This document shows positions 5,867-12,797 of a stretch of 12,797 nt of DNA, piece after piece. Source of the DNA: Pseudomonadota bacterium (GTDB lineage Bacteria; Pseudomonadota; Alphaproteobacteria; Caulobacterales; Aquidulcibacteraceae); contig JAEYPY010000059.1 of the NCBI GenBank assembly GCA_023410295.1, positions 1 to 12,797 on the forward strand. The letters run 5' to 3'. The position numbers and the translations under genes are program-made. A model generated the notes under the pieces. The model saw nothing but the letters and a program-made list of their open reading frames with translations, was not told the origin of the DNA and ran no database searches. Within the stretch, counting starts at the first letter, position 1. Every line of letters starts with the position of its first letter.

Positions 5867-8800
5867 CCGCCGCCACGACGCCGAGCCGGCCGGAGGCGCA
5901 CATCGAGCACGGCGAGCGCCAGTTCACAATCTATCACGACAACGCCAAAGACCACATCTTCTCCATCATCCGCACCGCGCGGCGGTTCTACGAGCGCGAG
6001 TTTCTCGAAGCGCTCGCCGTCTACATCAAACCGGGCGAACTGGTGCTCGATGTCGGCGCCAATATTGGTAATCACACGCTGTTCTTCGCCGGCGTGTGCG
6101 GCGCGCGCGTGATTGCGTTCGAGCCCAATCCAAGGTCGGCGGACTTGTTGCGGGCGAACATCGCCGCTAACGGTCTGGATGACATGGCGCGCGTCGAGGA
6201 GATCGCGCTCGGCGCCAGCGAAGGCGCGGGCGAGATGGAGAACACCGGCGGCGAGAACAATCTCGGCGCCGCAAGCGTCAAGATCGATGGCGAGGGCGCC
6301 ATTGTTATTCGCCGGCTGGATTCGATCGAACTCGCCGAGCGTCCGGTGCTGATCAAAGTCGATGTCGAGGGCATGGATCTCGACGTGCTTAAAGGCGCCG
6401 AGCAGACGCTGCGCACGCACACCCCGATCGTGGCGGTGGAAGCGGCGGACAGAGCCACATTCCTGGCGATCGCGAGCTTCCTCGAGGGACTGGGTTACGC
6501 GCACCTGGAGACGCACAATTACACGCCAACCCATGTGTTCGAACCCGTTGGCGGCACGGTGCGGAAGACTTTGCTGACAAGGCTCTCGCGTGAGATGGGG
6601 CTAAATGCGATTGACCTCGCCGCGGTCCGCAGCAAGTCCGATCAGCAACTCAACCGCTTGTTCACCAAGGTGGCCGCGCTGGAGAAGACGAATAGCGCGC
6701 TGGTAGCCGATCTCGCCCGCGTGGAAGGCCAGAGCGCCGAGGCGAACGCGCTGAAGGAGATGGCGGCCGGCGTCGCAGAGGCGCTGCGCGCGCTGAGCTC
6801 GGATGTCGGCGAGTTGCGCCGCAGCCTGATGGAGTTTTGGTCGGACGCCGACAGCAAGCAGGCCCAGCGCGTGACCCAGCCGTTGCTGCGCGCCGAGTTG
6901 GCGGATCTGCTCTCGCAGCTGCAAATGCAGGATTCCACGCGCGCTGAGCAAACGCGCGCGCGGTTGGAGGAAATCGCGCAAACCCTGACGGCGCAGTTCC
7001 AGAACGAGGCGGCGGCCAAGCGCGCCTATATCGAAGCCCTGTCGGAGACGCAGAGCGAGCAATTGCAGGCTGAGGCCGCCAAGATCCGCGTTCGCCTCGA
7101 CGCTGTCGCCGAACAGGCGCGCGAACGTGCGCGTGAGCAGGATCGCCTGCAGAGCGCCGCCGCCGCGCAGCTGGATGTGCTCGCGAGCAAGGCCGTCGAG
7201 CTGCAGGCCGCTTTGGAGCGGGCGCTGTCGCAAATCCAGACGGAAGAGGCCGGTCTGCGCAGCGAGGCGAAAGCCCTGGCTGCGGCGCAGGAGGACATGC
7301 GCGCGATGGTCCGCCGGGCCGAGCGCAACGCCGCCGCGGCGGTGGATGCAAGCCTTGCGCTGGGCGCCTGGCTGCAGCCCGAACTGGAGACATTGCGGCG
7401 CGAGATCGTGCGCGATCTGCGCGAGAGCATCGCCGCCGGCGTCAAGGATGCATTGCTCGATGCGGTGCGCCAGCAATCGACCGCGTTCGCGCAAGTGCTG
7501 GGCGCGCATGGCGCTGAGCTGGTGCTGCAGCTCGCCCGCCGCAACGACGCGCCGGACACGACCCGCCCGCGCCGCGCTTTCTTCGATGCGGGTGAGCCGC
7601 ACACTCTGGACTACGCGCCGCGCCGCGAGGTCGATCCTGATCCGCAGCGGCGACATAAGCCAGGCATGCCGCCCGTCTCGCGCACGCAGGCGGAAAATGT
7701 GGTGCCGTTAAAGGCTGTCGGCATCGCGGCCCAGCCCGCGCCGAAGCCGGCCCCGGCCATTTGGCACGATGAATTGCTGGGCGCGGAAGATATGACGCTC
7801 GGCTGGGAAGGGCGTGGTTGGAGCCAGGGCGGCGCGAGGCTAGCGTCCAGCGGCACGGTCGAAACAGATACGACCGCGCCATTCTCCGGTTTCGTGACGC
7901 GCCAATTTGCGTGCGCCGGCGGCGGCCTGCTTGGTGTCGCGATCGACGTTGCGGACGCTGGCGAGGCCGAGCTCATAGTGCGCCTGCGGAGCGAGGCGGA
8001 CGAACCCCTCGGCCCCGACGTGCCGCTGGTTCGAGGCGCCAACGTCGTTCGCTTCTTCGCGCAGGAGCGCGTGGAGCGGGTGAAGATCTATGTGCTCGCG
8101 CGTCAGGCCCAGGCGCCGGCGAAGTTTTCCATCGGCAAGGTCAGTCTTTACCGGTTGGACGCGGACGCGCATCAGCGTGCGGTGCGCGCGAAGATCGGCC
8201 AGCCGGTGATTGCGTCGATGGCGACCATTCCCTCGCGCCGGACCATGCTGAAAGACTGCGTCACAAGCCTGCTGGCGCAATGCGATTACGTTCGCGTGTT
8301 TCTCAACAATTATCCGGACGTCCCGGATTTTCTCTCGCATCCGCGCATCGAAGTGCGGCGCTCTCAGGACTGGGATGACCGCGGCGACGCCGGCAAGATG
8401 TTCTGGCTCGATAAGGACGAGAGCGAAGGCTATCGGCTCATCACCGACGACGATCTGCTTTTCCCGCCCGATTTTGCCGAGACGATGTGCGCGAAGGCCG
8501 CCTCGCACGACAATCGCGCTGTCTACGCGACTCATGGCGTGCTGCTGCGTCAGCCCATCGCGCAATATTACGATGACCAGTGCCGCGCCGCGACCTTCCA
8601 TTTCGCGCGGCGGCTTGACGAGGACCGCGCCGTCCACATAGCCGCCACCAACGCGCTGTGTATGCATTCCAGTGCGGTGAAGATGCGCTGGCCGGATTTC
8701 ATGTACTGCAATTCGGCCGACATCTGGTTGGCGCTCTACGCGCAGCGGGAAGGTTTGCCGCTGTTCACGCCGGCGCGGCCGCAAGGATGGGTGCGCGAGA

Positions 8801-10350
8801 ACCGCCACGCAGCGCCGGGCGAGACCATTTACGATCACTCGCGCAAGCGCTCGCGCTCGCGCATGGACAGCTCCTTGGTGCAAGACGCGGTGCTGCGCTT
8901 TGCCTGGCCGGTGACGCTGCAGCCGAGCGAACGGCCGAAACTGGGCGTGTGTCTGTTCGCGACATCGCCCGAAAACCTGCAGGCGGCGATCGCGTCATGG
9001 ACGGCGAGCCGGACACTCGGCGCCGATTGGGTCGTCGTTCTGGGCTTCGCCGAAGACCCGGCCATGCAAGCCGCAATCGATGCGCTGAAGATCGAGCACG
9101 AGACGCACCTTGTGATCGCGCCGACAGCTGCGGAACAGACCACCGAAGCCGCCGCGCTATTGGAGCGGCTGAAGCTCGATGGCGCGCTGTTTGGCTTCGA
9201 CGACCTTCGATTCGAAGGAAGCGGTTGGGAGAGCGGCCTTTTGATGAATGCCGCCGAGCATGCGCGCACGCCGCAAGTCGAAGCGCTTGTCCCGACCCAC
9301 GACGGTCGGTTGAGCGCGCGCAGTGGCGCGGCGCACTGTGTGATCTGGCGCTGGAGCGACGGTCGCCCGACGCCGGCGTCATGGGCGAGCCAAGCAAATT
9401 GGTCTTCGCATCTGCGCGTTGAAGCCACACCCGGTGCGGACATCGGCGCGCTGCAATCGCTCACGCAGCGGCCGCCGACGCGCAGGCCCACGGCGCGCGC
9501 ACCCAAACGCGCAGCGATTGCGCCCGGCAGACGGTTGAACGATGTGTTCGAGCGCGTGCTGGTGCTCAACCTGGATCGCCGTCCCGATCGCTGGGCGCAG
9601 GCAGAGGAGCAGCTCAGCCGCTTTGGCATCAAAGCGCAGCGCTTTTCAGCCATCGACGGAACTGATCCGGCTGTGGCGGCCGAGTATAAGGCCTATGCCA
9701 AGGCCACGCTTGCGCAAGTGTCCTCGGAGCTGCCGCCTATATCCTATAGCGAAGATTTCTATCTGCGCGCGGCAAGTGAAGCTGCGCGTCTTGCGCATTT
9801 GGAGCAGCGGAGCGGCAAGAAGGCGATCGCCTCGCGCGGGGCCTGGGCATACTTGCGCTCTTACGAAGCGATGCTGGAGCAGGCGCTCGCCGACCAGGTG
9901 GAAAGCCTTCTGGTGCTAGACGATGATTTCGTGCTGCACCGGCAGACGCCGGAGCTGTTCGCGCAAGCCTATTCAGAATTGCCGGATGACTGGCTGATCC
10001 TGAAACTTGGGACGCTGCAGTACAATTGGAACGTACCTTGGGCGACGTGGCGGTCCGAGCATCTCTATCGAACCAACGGCTCGGCCATCGGCTCGCACGC
10101 CGTAGGCATGAAGTTTGAGATCCTTCCCTATTTGCTCGATCACGTGCGGCGCATGGATATGCCTTACGATGTCGGCGCGCTAAGCGCCGCGACGCGCGCC
10201 TTCGCGGAGCGGAGTTTTGTCATCTTCCCGAACGTCGCGATCCAGCGGCTGCAGGATACGGACATCGGCACGTCCGAGTTTCAGAACAGCCGCGGCATCG
10301 AAGAGATTGCAGCCACCTATCGCTGGACCTTGAGCGATTATCTGCTCTAA
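5863..10350 (+). CDS. Giant multidomain FkbM methyltransferase / coiled coil / dual or triple glycosyltransferase
   Basis: A 1495-residue soluble protein with no signal peptide. Modules in order: FkbM methyltransferase, about 45-228, with VLDVGANIGNHTLFF (61-75), FEPNPR and IKVDVEGMD (164-172). Coiled coil, about 252-565, charged and rich in A, E, Q, R and L. Proline/arginine linker, about 566-632. Beta-rich putative carbohydrate-binding module, about 633-765. GT-A-like transferase, about 780-1010, with VIASMATIPSRR (782-793), an acidic metal site TDDD (861-864), NSADIW (950-955) and WVREN (976-980). A degenerate GT-like segment, about 1026-1190, with only FDD (1112-1114). GT25 transferase, about 1230-1495, with VLVLNLDRRPDRW (1232-1244), AIDG and LVLDDD (1350-1355). 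It should both methylate and extend a glycan. The start overlaps the upstream glycosyltransferase stop (ATGA), and the stop overlaps the opposing FkbM gene by four bases. The frame is unbroken, so the fusion is real within this sequence. Exact domain borders and sugar specificities are inferred. Confidence 0.92.
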   Translation: MTAATTPSRPEAHIEHGERQFTIYHDNAKDHIFSIIRTARRFYEREFLEALAVYIKPGELVLDVGANIGNHTLFFAGVCGARVIAFEPNPRSADLLRANIAANGLDDMARVEEIALGASEGAGEMENTGGENNLGAASVKIDGEGAIVIRRLDSIELAERPVLIKVDVEGMDLDVLKGAEQTLRTHTPIVAVEAADRATFLAIASFLEGLGYAHLETHNYTPTHVFEPVGGTVRKTLLTRLSREMGLNAIDLAAVRSKSDQQLNRLFTKVAALEKTNSALVADLARVEGQSAEANALKEMAAGVAEALRALSSDVGELRRSLMEFWSDADSKQAQRVTQPLLRAELADLLSQLQMQDSTRAEQTRARLEEIAQTLTAQFQNEAAAKRAYIEALSETQSEQLQAEAAKIRVRLDAVAEQARERAREQDRLQSAAAAQLDVLASKAVELQAALERALSQIQTEEAGLRSEAKALAAAQEDMRAMVRRAERNAAAAVDASLALGAWLQPELETLRREIVRDLRESIAAGVKDALLDAVRQQSTAFAQVLGAHGAELVLQLARRNDAPDTTRPRRAFFDAGEPHTLDYAPRREVDPDPQRRHKPGMPPVSRTQAENVVPLKAVGIAAQPAPKPAPAIWHDELLGAEDMTLGWEGRGWSQGGARLASSGTVETDTTAPFSGFVTRQFACAGGGLLGVAIDVADAGEAELIVRLRSEADEPLGPDVPLVRGANVVRFFAQERVERVKIYVLARQAQAPAKFSIGKVSLYRLDADAHQRAVRAKIGQPVIASMATIPSRRTMLKDCVTSLLAQCDYVRVFLNNYPDVPDFLSHPRIEVRRSQDWDDRGDAGKMFWLDKDESEGYRLITDDDLLFPPDFAETMCAKAASHDNRAVYATHGVLLRQPIAQYYDDQCRAATFHFARRLDEDRAVHIAATNALCMHSSAVKMRWPDFMYCNSADIWLALYAQREGLPLFTPARPQGWVRENRHAAPGETIYDHSRKRSRSRMDSSLVQDAVLRFAWPVTLQPSERPKLGVCLFATSPENLQAAIASWTASRTLGADWVVVLGFAEDPAMQAAIDALKIEHETHLVIAPTAAEQTTEAAALLERLKLDGALFGFDDLRFEGSGWESGLLMNAAEHARTPQVEALVPTHDGRLSARSGAAHCVIWRWSDGRPTPASWASQANWSSHLRVEATPGADIGALQSLTQRPPTRRPTARAPKRAAIAPGRRLNDVFERVLVLNLDRRPDRWAQAEEQLSRFGIKAQRFSAIDGTDPAVAAEYKAYAKATLAQVSSELPPISYSEDFYLRAASEAARLAHLEQRSGKKAIASRGAWAYLRSYEAMLEQALADQVESLLVLDDDFVLHRQTPELFAQAYSELPDDWLILKLGTLQYNWNVPWATWRSEHLYRTNGSAIGSHAVGMKFEILPYLLDHVRRMDMPYDVGALSAATRAFAERSFVIFPNVAIQRLQDTDIGTSEFQNSRGIEEIAATYRWTLSDYLL

Positions 10351-11213
10351 GCCGCGCTGCGCCGCCCCATCACGTAGGTCATCTGCTTGCCGATGCTCTC
10401 CAGCAGCGCGGCGGGCGTCTTCGCGGTCTGCACGCCCTCGGGCGTAATCGCCTGCAGGGAAAAGCCGTAACTGGCGACACGCTCGAGAAACGCCGCCGGC
10501 GGTTGGCTCAAGGAAATGGTCGGCGCGTAGAATTCGAACACGATTGTGCCGAGGGCGCGGTTGCTGAGGACGCGGTCGGCGCCGGCGAAGACGAGCGGCT
10601 CGGCGCCTTCAACGTCGATCTTGATCACGTTGGCTGGGCTCTCCGGCGGCGCAAGTTCATCGAGCGGCGCGCAGGGGACCTCGATCTGCTCGCGCGTCCA
10701 TTGGCTGGTGGGGCTCGCGGGCAAGGTGGTGCCGCCGCCGCTGAACTCAAGGTCGGTGGTGAGCTTAACGGTACCGGTGCGATCGGAAACGGCGCTGGCG
10801 ATGACCGTTGTCATGCCGGCAAGGCCATTGACCATCACCGATTGGCGCAGAAGCTTGTTCAGGCGCGGATTGCACTCGAACGCGAAGACGCGGCCGTTCG
10901 GGCCGACAGCGCGCGCGCCAAGCAGCGTGTAATAGCCGAAATTGGCGCCAATGTCGTAGAAGGTCATGCCCGGTTTGATCTCGGGCATGAGCGCATTCTC
11001 GACCCATGTCTCCCAGATGCCGTCGAGCATCAGATGGGAGGCGATGCCCACATCGCGGGTGTCGACGTAAATCTTGTGACCTGAGCGAAGGCGCGTCAGC
11101 GCCGTGTGATCGCCAAGATAGATCACCGGACGATCGTCGCCGGAACGGGGCCACATCACTTCCACTTGCCGTTCTCCCGGTTCGTTGGAGCGGCCGCGAC
11201 CGAACTTGAGCAT
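10347..11213 (-). CDS. Stand-alone FkbM family methyltransferase
   Basis: A 288-residue SAM-dependent methyltransferase. Motif I is FYDIGANFGYYTLLGA (85-100), acidic strand 2 is VFAFECNPRLN (109-119), and the FkbM signature is IKIDVEGAEPLVFAGA (197-212). The usual N-terminal lead is present (GHKIYVDTRD, then GIWETWVE). FkbM enzymes O-methylate sugars or other hydroxyl groups. Here a glycan substrate is the natural inference from the neighbours. The ATG at 11213 is preceded by a run of G; AAGG lies about 12 bases upstream, so the ribosome site is mediocre. A nearby ATG at 11220 is in another frame. It lies 64 bases downstream of the GT4 gene on the same strand and probably shares its transcript. 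Its stop shares CTAA with the stop of the 1495-residue gene. It is only distantly like the FkbM module in that protein. Confidence 0.9.
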   Translation of the reverse strand: MLKFGRGRSNEPGERQVEVMWPRSGDDRPVIYLGDHTALTRLRSGHKIYVDTRDVGIASHLMLDGIWETWVENALMPEIKPGMTFYDIGANFGYYTLLGARAVGPNGRVFAFECNPRLNKLLRQSVMVNGLAGMTTVIASAVSDRTGTVKLTTDLEFSGGGTTLPASPTSQWTREQIEVPCAPLDELAPPESPANVIKIDVEGAEPLVFAGADRVLSNRALGTIVFEFYAPTISLSQPPAAFLERVASYGFSLQAITPEGVQTAKTPAALLESIGKQMTYVMGRRSAA

Positions 11214-11277
11214 CCCCCATTCTGGCCTTCACGCTTAAGGCAAACAAGAGGACTTCAGCGCCCGGCCCGGAGGCTGT

Positions 11278-12597
11278 TCAGCGCAGGGTGCGGTAGGCGT
11301 CGTGCAGCCGTTCACGGTAGCGTTCGGCCGTGAACTGCTCGGATTGGATGAGGCCAGCGGCGGAAAGCTCCGCGCGCAAAGCCTGATCGGACATGATCGC
11401 TTTGATCTTGTCATGGATATCGCGCACGTCGAACGGATCCACATAAACCGCCGCCTCGCCGCACACTTCCGGAAAGGACGAGGTGCGAGACGTCAACACC
11501 GGCACCCCAAACCGCATCGCTTCGAGGCAAGGCAGGCCGAAGCCTTCGTAGAGCGATGGGAACATCATGGCGCGCGCGCCGGTATAGAGATGGTGCAAAT
11601 CTTCGCGCGGCACATAGTCCAGGAACAGGATCGGGCTGGAGCCATGACGAGCTTTCCAAGCGCGCGCCTCTTCGATCTCCTCGCGCCACAGCCAGGCGCG
11701 GCGTCCGACAACTGCCAGCGGTTCGCGCAGGTCGCTTTCGAGATAGGCGCGTATCAAGCGCTTCAGATTCTTCTTGGGCTCGATGGCGCCGACGAAGAGC
11801 GCGTAATTGTCGGGTTGTAGGCCGTATCGGGCGAGTACGGCGGAGTTGTGCTTGCGTGCTTCTTCGTCAAGCGGCGTAAGGTCGGCCGCCTGATAGGTGA
11901 CCGCGACCTTGTCGGCGGGCGTTCCGAGGATGTCGACCAAGTCGCGCTTGGACGCTTCGGAAACGGTGACGATAAGATCCGCAGTCTCACACGTGGTGCG
12001 CAGGCGCCGGACAAAATCGCGCTTGTTTTCCAGCGTCGCGTAAGGAAGCCGCAGCGGAATGAGATCGTGGATTGTCACCACAGTCTTGGCGGAAGAAACC
12101 CTTACCGGCCAAGGGTAGGTTAGATGCGCCACGTCGATCTTGTCGTCCAATTGAATGCGTGTGAACCGGCCCGTGATCTTGTGACGGAGTTCGGCGATAT
12201 CGGCGATGCGCGGTACGTTGTAGGCGCGCGCAGATAGGCTTTGCGCACCCGGCAGCATCACGACATCGCTCCGCGGCACACGCCGCGCGCGGCGTGGCAG
12301 CGGATTGAGCGCCGCGGCGAGCAAACTCGCCTTGCGCGTGAGCTGCGCCAAACGTCCCTGCTTCGGGAGATCTTCAGCCGCGTGGAAGCTGACTTCGCCG
12401 ATGAGCGGATCACGCGAGGCCGGCGCGTTGCGGGCGTAGAGCAGCGCCACATCCGCGCCCAGCGTCCCGAGCGCTGTCATCAGTGTGCGGCTATAGGTGG
12501 CGATGCCGGAGCCCTGCTTCAGGTCTGAGTTGAACGCATCGACCACGACTCGCATGCCGCTGAGGCTGTCGGAGGCGGCGGGAGGTGGCGAACTCAT
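11278..12597 (-). CDS. Family 4 (GT4) glycosyltransferase
   Basis: A 439-residue GT-B, retaining-type enzyme. The N-terminal lobe opens with MRVVVDAFNSDLKQGSGIAT (15-34), whose glycine-rich GSGIATY loop is the acceptor-side hallmark. TVVTIHDLIPLR (172-183) and IVTVSEASKRDL (209-220) follow. The C-terminal donor lobe begins ALFVGAIEPKKNLKRLIRAY (266-285) and holds the E-x7-E site in FPSLYEGFGLPCLEAM (346-361; E351, E359), then FPEVCGEAAVYVDPFD. It probably transfers mannose or another hexose to a lipid-linked or nascent glycan at the inner membrane face. The ATG at 12597 is preferred; an in-frame TTG at 12672 would add 25 unlike residues, and the ATG at 12555 would begin exactly at the fold. 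It is the first gene of a two-gene minus-strand unit with the FkbM methyltransferase and is divergent from the membrane protein gene at 12711. Confidence 0.92.
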   Translation of the reverse strand: MSSPPPAASDSLSGMRVVVDAFNSDLKQGSGIATYSRTLMTALGTLGADVALLYARNAPASRDPLIGEVSFHAAEDLPKQGRLAQLTRKASLLAAALNPLPRRARRVPRSDVVMLPGAQSLSARAYNVPRIADIAELRHKITGRFTRIQLDDKIDVAHLTYPWPVRVSSAKTVVTIHDLIPLRLPYATLENKRDFVRRLRTTCETADLIVTVSEASKRDLVDILGTPADKVAVTYQAADLTPLDEEARKHNSAVLARYGLQPDNYALFVGAIEPKKNLKRLIRAYLESDLREPLAVVGRRAWLWREEIEEARAWKARHGSSPILFLDYVPREDLHHLYTGARAMMFPSLYEGFGLPCLEAMRFGVPVLTSRTSSFPEVCGEAAVYVDPFDVRDIHDKIKAIMSDQALRAELSAAGLIQSEQFTAERYRERLHDAYRTLR

Positions 12598-12710
12598 GGG
12601 GAGAAATTTCCGTGAAGGTCGGCGAGCATTGGAAGCTACGGATCGATTGGCAGGGCTGCACATACCATGCAAGCTTGGAGGGAGGTAAACTCGCCTTTAT
12701 AGAGAAGCCC

Positions 12711-12797
12711 ATGCGTCACTGGATTTTCCATCCGCTCATCTTCTACCCCCTCGCGATCCTTCTCGCGGCCGCTGTGATCGTGTTCGGTCTGCAGCCG
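12711..12797 (+). CDS. Membrane protein, N-terminal part only (cut by right edge)
   Basis: An ATG at 12711 opens a frame that runs to the window end (29 codons, no stop). The peptide MRHWIFHPLIFYPLAILLAA, continuing AVIVFGLQP, is one hydrophobic segment after a short positively charged start. This fits an uncleaved membrane anchor or the first transmembrane helix. AGAGAAG just upstream is a weak ribosome binding site; a stronger GGAGGGAGG at 12676-12684 is too distant. The gene diverges from the GT4 gene across about 113 bases. The sequence resembles the start of short conserved alphaproteobacterial inner-membrane proteins found near polysaccharide genes, but no function can be given from 29 residues. 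Confidence 0.6.
   Translation, partial: MRHWIFHPLIFYPLAILLAAAVIVFGLQP

Noticed and set aside
6601..7656. Long antisense open frame (about 350 codons) within the giant gene
   Set aside because: It mirrors the coiled-coil coding region in high-GC DNA; its composition is arginine-, leucine- and alanine-rich low complexity with no recognisable domain.
7840..8883. Second long antisense frame in the giant gene
   Set aside because: It is a shadow of the GT-A coding frame, with no start context or motif.
11254..11284. Direct repeat TTCAGCGC twice, with an imperfect GC-rich stem between, at the GT4-FkbM junction
   Set aside because: It is only eight bases, one copy runs into the GT4 stop and coding end, and the stem has mismatches with no T-run. 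It is insufficient to call a terminator or target duplication.
1..12797. tRNA, rRNA, CRISPR array, insertion sequence or attachment site
   Set aside because: No cloverleaf-like sequence, spaced identical repeats, transposase motif or long terminal repeats were seen on reading both strands.

Overview
The window reads as alphaproteobacterial chromosome, perhaps from the Caulobacterales/Hyphomonadaceae side. This placement is an inference from the high GC, the DUF2793-type protein, the tightly packed genes and the style of the short membrane protein starting at the right edge. It cannot be settled from the sequence alone. The content is a surface-glycan (polysaccharide, LPS or glycoprotein) biosynthesis region. 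It holds at least four separate proteins with glycosyltransferase modules, one of which carries two or three, and four SAM-dependent methyltransferase modules.

Left region (1-2.8 kb), visibly lower in GC than the rest: a glycosyltransferase-like gene cut by the left edge, a Methyltransf_24-type methyltransferase running on from it, a decayed N-terminal fragment of an N-acylglucosamine 2-epimerase (AGE) family gene, and a second Methyltransf_24-type gene on the minus strand. This looks like an imported and partly eroded segment.

Middle region (2.9-4.8 kb): a DUF2793-type protein with a phage-tail-like C-terminus, convergent with a TPR plus coiled-coil protein. The two genes overlap by their stop codons.

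Right region (4.8-12.8 kb), high GC: a family-2-like glycosyltransferase is translationally coupled (ATGA) to a 1495-residue protein. That protein contains, in order, an FkbM methyltransferase, about 300 residues of predicted coiled coil, a proline-rich linker, a beta-rich putative carbohydrate-binding module, a GT-A-like glycosyltransferase, a degenerate GT-like segment and a GT25 glycosyltransferase. On the minus strand a GT4 glycosyltransferase precedes a stand-alone FkbM methyltransferase. A membrane protein gene begins at 12711 and leaves the window.

The most interesting object is the 1495-residue protein. It joins a methyltransferase, a long coiled coil and two or three sugar-transfer modules in one chain. 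This resembles, in concept only, the E. coli O9a WbdD arrangement, where a methylating cap enzyme uses a coiled coil as a chain-length ruler. No RNA genes, CRISPR arrays, intact insertion sequences or origins were seen. No gene-free stretch exceeds about 300 bases.
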